This document shows, piece after piece, positions 59,230 to 64,000 of a stretch of 64,000 bases of DNA. How positions within the stretch are numbered: the first letter of the stretch is position 1; each line of letters starts with the position of its first letter. The translations under genes and the position numbers were made by a program. This DNA is from Circinella minor. Lineage: Eukaryota > Mucoromycota > Mucoromycetes > Mucorales > Lichtheimiaceae. The stretch lies in contig JAEPRB010000090.1 in NCBI GenBank assembly GCA_016758965.1, positions 62,001 to 126,000 on the forward strand, in the 5' to 3' direction. The notes beneath the pieces were generated by a model, which was not told where the DNA came from, did not search any database, and saw only the letters and a program-made list of their open reading frames with translations.

Positions 59230-61060
59230 TTAAGTTGTTGCTTCCTCTCCAATTTTCTGTTTTTTTGCAGGATGCTTGTTTTCTACGCCATTTGGGATAC
59301 TACTAGCCAATCGTTTCATCACAGGTCGAACTGGTTTCATTCCACCCAATGTAAATGTTTTTTGTATCGGTCGTCTACCATTTACTGTACCCTTGTCATT
59401 AGATTTTGGTTTAAGTTTTTGTGAACTTGATGTAGTCGCTCTCATCAATTGAGCTAAACCACCGCTGGTTTTTATCGATGAACTATTGTTTTGTATTGCT
59501 GATCCAACTTTTCTTGTTCTTGTTGATGCTGATGCAGGTTTTGATAATAAAATGGATCCATTTTTCATGTTATTAGGCATTTCGGGTTTTTTTGTTGAAA
59601 GTGATGCAGAAACAGAAGAATTGGGCCGTTGAACGGCTGGTAATTTAACTGTTGATAATTGTGGTGCGCTGTATCGACTTTTTGATGCAGGTCGAGTAAA
59701 ATTTTTTGAAACTCGATTTGAGGATAAGGATCCAGTCATCATTTTTGTAGTCGTTGTTGTTGTCTTTATAGTATTTGTTTTTGCTTCTGTAATGGTATTA
59801 TTAGGTTTACTAGAGGATGAAGTAGATGAGGTGATGGAGGAAAGGGAAGAGCGAGAATTAGTTCTTGTTAATTTGGATGGTTTTGATGATGCATTAAGAT
59901 ATTTTTTGATATCAGCAGGTAATTTATCTTCGAATCTATTCATTTTTATTTCATTTATGTGCTGATTAGTATTTTTTTTTCCTTTTTTTTTTTGCATTAA
60001 CGAAAAAAAAAATCCCTGCATTCTCCCTTCACTTGCATAAAATAAAATAAAAGATATTCTCCACATTTTGTTGAAAGGAATCCTTTTTTTTAGGGGTTGG
60101 AGAGATGTTGATAGAAAAATAATAACTTACTCTGAAACAGATGCAGGGAATTTAGTGCAATATGTTTTATAACAACAACGAATAGCTAATCGTACTTCTG
60201 GAGCAGAATCCATGGCTGTAGTACGAATTGCATCTTCAATTAACTCTTGTTGTTCTTCAGTAATAGTGTTATCTTGTGCGTTAATATCAATCAATTTATC
60301 AAGACAAGCTGCGATACATTGCCGTACGGATTTGCTTGGTTCTTTTTTCGATTTTAAAAGGATAGCAAACTTGGGAATCATCTTTGGTAACTTAGCATGA
60401 TCGATAATTGTTTTGTAGCATTCTAGTGTACGTGTAAGCATCACTTTGTTGGTTCTGGCAAACATGCGAAGTAATGTTGGTGCAAATAGATCATGAACAT
60501 GAACTTCATAATCACGTTGCATAGCTTGCGATAAACTTTTCAAAAAGTCTGTTGCTGTACCCATTAACCGTGTTCGTTCCGTTGTGAGCTTTTTTATAAA
60601 AAAGGAAATTGGTCATCAGTTTGTACACAAATAATTATATACCACATATAAAAATATACGCGTGCGTATAAGACAAAAAAAAATTATATAAAAAAATATA
60701 TAAAAAATAGCCCATACAATCTTTATCAAAGGTCGTTGTAATATTTTTAAATGCTCTACAAAACCTTCGTATTCGTATGCTTTATCTTCAACTGTCCAAA
60801 CACTCATGTTTTTTAATGCAAGATTTATTAATTCCCATGTCTCTTCTGTTTCGCCTTTTTTGAATAATCGCTGAACTCGTCGCATCTCTTTATCTAATTC
60901 TGCTTTGGAGCCGATCTGATAATAATAATAATAATAATAATAATATACAACATATAACATAGATAGAAGAACAACTTTCATGTTAATCAAATGTGAAAAT
61001 GTGGAGGAATAAAAGTTATTTTTATTTTACCCTGATCGATTTTTTAGGATAAATCTCCAT
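59230..61060 (-). CDS. CLASP-N/TOG domain microtubule-associated protein, short
   Basis: Four exons on minus: 61031-61060, 60718-60915, 60131-60588 and 59230-59935, about 463 aa. Residues 11-235 form a HEAT-repeat TOG array typical of the CLASP N-terminal domain: KAELDKEMRRVQRLFKKGE, TWELINLALKNMSVW, ERTRLMGTATDFLKSL, HVHDLFAPTLLRMFARTNKV, IPKFAILLKSKKEPSKSVRQ. The rest is Ser/Thr/Lys/Arg-rich and disordered, suited to microtubule lattice binding (SRSSLSSITSSTSSSSK; RRPIQKTFTLGGMKPVRPVM), and ends KHPAKKQKIGEEATT. Known fungal Stu1/Cls1 and animal CLASPs are usually two to three times longer with more TOGs. Intron 3 acceptor (59935) is the likeliest of several. It probably stabilises microtubules or the spindle; that role is inferred. 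Confidence 0.82.
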
Positions 61061-62271
61061 GTTGTGCAAATTGTATTGTTGAAGGGAAAAAAAAAAAAAA
61101 AAAAAAAAGGAGGATCATTTTAAGGTATACAATGGAGAAAAAAATTTATTTTTTCGTGTTCCCAGTCCCCATACCAACGGTTACTTTGGTTACCTTTCCT
61201 ATTATCTTTAGTTTTTCAACAATTGATTTTCTTTTTACATATATATGACGATAATAATAAAACAACTTCAAATTCATCCTTTCAAAAATCTCGTCCAATA
61301 ATGATAAATAATAGTACCATTACTGGCTAGCTTTTTTTCCCAAGTAAATACTACAAAATAAGAAATAGCAAGATTTATTTTCTTAATTTCATGTTACTAC
61401 ACTATGTTTTATATATAATATAATGTATATCTTCTTCGTTTATACTATGTATGAATAATTGTCTTATATATCCTACATATCAGTAATAGTAAGTATGAAG
61501 AAGCAAAGTTATTAACATAACGGGTCATTTTGCTGCTATGATATAATATCGACAAATGAACTTTTTGTGTTTGCATTTTTCAAAAAAAAACTGTCAATTA
61601 CCCTGGCTAATTTAAGTCTTTTTAAACGAAAATACAATGCCACGTACAAAATCGAAAACTGTAATAAGGCGTCAACATGAAAGCAATGGAATACAACAAA
61701 AGAATGAATAGGTAATCCTTTTGTAGTAATCTTTTTTTTTCATTTATAACTCTGCAAATCTAAGTCACCACTGATCAAACATCAAAAACACCTTATTTTA
61801 AATTTTATGAACGTCGCTTCCATTAGAAAAGAGACGAGAATTTCCACGACTAAATTCAAAGCGTCGTCGAATTTAAATAATGCAAAAAGGCAACAAAAGT
61901 TTAGAATACATGAGCAAGTATGTATTTGGTATTTCCAAGCATGTAAAATAACTAAGGAGTCCAGGCGGGATAAAACAATAAAAATCATTTTGAGGAATTC
62001 AACTGAAATAAGTACTATTAGTTTCTTTTTCTGTACTGTTAAGAACTTGATGACAAACTCAAAGAAGTCAGTAATGCATTAATGATGTCCGATTCCTACC
62101 GATGCAAGCTAAGCAAATGGCATCCAAACTGCAAAATATGCCTATGTGTGGATTAAGAAGAACAATATGAAAATTGACGATACCAGCGCATTTATCCATG
62201 GCAATCATACAGAGCCTTATGTTGTTAGTATGAATTTTCAACTAATAGTAACAGTTAATAATAATAAGTAG
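61061..62271. other. Gene-poor region
   Basis: CLASP upstream region, then AT-rich DNA. A 91-codon plus frame at 61807-62082 has no motif. A short stretch near 62100-62160 (KQMASKLQNMPMCGLRRT) is coding-like but broken. Confidence 0.45.
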
Positions 62272-62604
62272 ATGAATCACTTTTACTCAAAGAAATTGAA
62301 GATCTGCTTGAAAATTGAACGAGAAAGTCAACAGCAACAACATAATGAACAACTATTGTCTACTTCACAGTTTGGTCGAAAGCATAATCAAGAATCCGGG
62401 TCGTTGTCACAGCAATCATTATTACTCTCATCACAGCAACAGTAACATCGACAACATAAAAATTCGAGTGATGTGCTCGTAAATGCTGCTTGTAATATAA
62501 CAAACGTTTCCAGCTGGACTGGCTTGGAAAGAAAAAACTCGCAGATACGAAGCTTCGAAATGATGCAACAATGGGTTACAAATATGATTCGTCATCTTCA
62601 TTAA
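62272..62604 (+). pseudogene. Q/S-rich reading frame with one internal stop
   Basis: From ATG 62272 the frame reads IERESQQQQHNEQLLSTSQF and SLSQQSLLLSSQQQ to TAA at 62443-62445. It then stays open in the same frame to 62604 (NITNVSSWTGLERKNSQIRS, FEMMQQWVTNMIRHL). The composition is coding-like on both sides of the stop. Either a dead gene with a point stop or the end of a longer decayed one. Family unknown. Confidence 0.35.
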
Positions 62605-62925
62605 AATATATTATACGACGTACTCATTTATCATTTCATGTATATACGTATCTAATCGATAGGAAGTGTAAGATTAGTTACAGAACATTTTAAACGTTAC
62701 TTTTGAGAACAACAATTAAAGCTGTACATCTTTTTTCATTAGTCAGCTTTCGATGGATCTGCTTGCAATCGCTACAGTAATCAATTAATTAGTACGATAT
62801 TGTAAAGATGAGAGCGATGTGTTTTTTTTTCTTATTCAATAACATAATAATTCTCAATATAATTTTAAAATATGCTGCTCTTTTAATATATATGTATATA
62901 CTACACACATCAATATTTTTAATGC
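62605..62925. other. Intergenic, no gene seen
   Basis: AT-rich flank leading to LINE copy 2. Confidence 0.5.
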
Positions 62926-62942
62926 CTCCCTTACTGTTGATA
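62926..62942. repeat. Target-site duplication, left
   Basis: CCTCCCTTACTGTTGAT, identical to 63208-63224, at the truncated 5' end of LINE copy 2. Confidence 0.88.
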
Positions 62943-63207
62943 CACTTGAACACTTTGTATGGACATGTCCCTTAAACAACCGGTCTGGAAAAGCATTGTA
63001 TCCCGTTATTTGATCTCTCCTCGTGAGCTTGCTATCGATCACATCATTTCCCTTTCGCTGCCTGGTTTATCAGTACGTCCTGAATTCAAACTCACGCTTT
63101 TTGACATTATTGCCACACCACGCTTTTACAAATGTATATTTTATCCTTCATTACATCACATCTCTACTTTTAGGACAATAAATTTTCTTCTAGCCTACAA
63201 AAAAAAA
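62943..63207 (+). mobile_element. 5'-truncated LINE insertion, copy 2 (same family as 30.2-30.6 kb)
   Basis: Encodes the same C-terminal segment as copy 1: LEHFVWTCP, then after a frame shift KQPVWKSIVSRYLISPREL and HIISLSLPGLSVRPEFKLTL. Nucleotide identity to copy 1 is high (for example ATCACATCATTTCCCTTTCG, then GGTTTATCAGTACG). The 3' end also matches (GACAATAAATTTTCTTCTA...CTAC), followed by nine A. A perfect 17-bp target duplication CCTCCCTTACTGTTGAT flanks it (62926-62942 and 63208-63224). Relative to copy 1 it lacks part of the coding end and of the 3' UTR, so the insertion carried an internal deletion or decayed later. Short length (265 bp) reflects severe 5' truncation. Confidence 0.88.
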
Positions 63208-63224
63208 CCTCCCTTACTGTTGAT
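63208..63224. repeat. Target-site duplication, right
   Basis: CCTCCCTTACTGTTGAT, directly after the A9 tail of LINE copy 2. Confidence 0.88.
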
Positions 63225-64000
63225 GACCATATACGCGTCGGTTTAAATCAACTCTCAATATTGCTGTCTACAATATTGCTGTCTACAATATTGCTGCTGA
63301 TGACATTGTTGATATGGATTTTGGAATAGTCATCTTTGTTGTTTAAGCAATAACTGATCATTAAAAATTGAGGTAAATCTTATCAAATAAACTTCATCCT
63401 TCTTCTTGGTGTACGGTTTTGCTGTTGAAGCTTGTAATAATAATAGTAATATTAAATACGTCGAGATTTTATCTGTAAGTACTAATTCACGATAATGATT
63501 TGTGTTATGACACATCGATATAAGAGTTATATTTTCCTTGCTGACGCTCGCCTTCTACATCGTTTGTTTGTTAATAATATCTTTCTCATCGTTCTTTTGT
63601 ACTCCCAAAAAGTGATTTAATTAATATGTTTATAGTGCACAACGCATTTTACGGTGGATATTAGAACGGAAGAAATGAAAAAAAAAAGTTACTAGGACTG
63701 CTGCCTATTTTTTGTACAATATTAGTACGTAAAGCTATTATTAATAATATTCACCAAATCATAATAGCTGTTGGTTGTCATTGAATTAATACCATTTTCC
63801 TAGTCGAGTGAAAAGTTTTCCCATGTATAATTAGCTATTTGTAATCAGATAAAGATACCCTTTTTTTGATTTTTACGCTGTAATTTCTTTCAAAATAAAG
63901 AATTTCATACATGTTAAAACATAAAAGAAATACAAAAAGACTTTTGCCATCAGTTTTACTAGTATTTTATAATAGAATATTCTAATCAATCTTGCTCTAT
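63225..64000. other. Window end, no gene seen
   Basis: Starts with a small tandem repeat, three units of about 15 bp (TCTACAATATTGCTG, 63257-63297), followed by AT-rich DNA. Minus-strand frame 63330-63515 has no recognisable motif. Confidence 0.45.

Noticed and set aside
59085..59424. Ile- or Ser-repeat plus frames near 59.1 kb
   Set aside because: Generated by the ATC/CAT trinucleotide run in the 3' flank of the CLASP-like gene.
1..64000. CRISPR array, rRNA, bacterial-type operon or virus-like gene cluster
   Set aside because: No spaced direct-repeat array, no rRNA core sequence and no capsid, polymerase or terminase-like genes were seen; the organisation is that of a fungal nuclear genome.

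Overview
The window is eukaryotic, AT-rich nuclear DNA. Genes are broken by short introns (about 60-200 nt) with GT-AG ends, and intergenic DNA is rich in A/T and microsatellites. The protein set (animal-like ARMC8/GID5, a Dis3L2-type Ssd1 with an intact catalytic site, a fungal FOX2 multifunctional enzyme, Sec9, Med16, a Dal5-type transporter) points to an early-diverging fungus, most likely Mucoromycota/Mucorales. That placement is inferred from the sequence alone. I rebuilt exon-intron structures by hand and checked that reading phases close for every intact multi-exon gene listed.

Layout: 1-5.1 kb is gene-poor and holds two inverted-repeat elements, an unrecognised decayed gene and the 3' end of a dead amino-acid permease. 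5.5-15.9 kb is a plus-strand cluster: GID5/ARMC8, an MBOAT lysophospholipid acyltransferase and an SSD1/DIS3L2 RNase II protein. FOX2 lies at 19.1-22.4 kb, followed by an orphan proline-rich exon, a long foldback and a GA tract. TRF4 (minus) is at 25.3-27.3 kb. 27.3-31.8 kb is intergenic with a 5'-truncated LINE insertion. 31.9-41.1 kb holds SEC9 (plus), a coiled-coil protein (minus), MED16 (minus) and a CHZ1-like histone chaperone (plus, divergent from MED16). 41.1-47.3 kb is another gene-poor stretch with an NCS6/CTU1 3' fragment, a small possible secreted protein and a third inverted-repeat element. 47.4-61.1 kb is dense: a Dal5-like transporter with two single-base frame breaks, RFC3, an HSL-type esterase, a small membrane protein, a Sec7-PH ARF exchange factor and a CLASP/TOG-like protein. 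61.1-64 kb is degenerate and holds a second, independent insertion of the same LINE family.

Most of the intact genes are housekeeping genes: nuclear transcription and chromatin (MED16, CHZ1), RNA decay (TRF4, SSD1/DIS3L2), DNA replication (RFC3), membrane traffic (SEC9, Sec7-PH), lipid metabolism (acyltransferase, FOX2, esterase) and protein turnover (GID5). They do not form a single pathway. I found no secondary-metabolite, defence or virus-like cluster. The less ordinary signals are the two LINE insertions with perfect target duplications and a common 3' end, several non-autonomous inverted-repeat elements, gene-end fragments with preserved introns, and the apparently catalytically competent Ssd1 relative.
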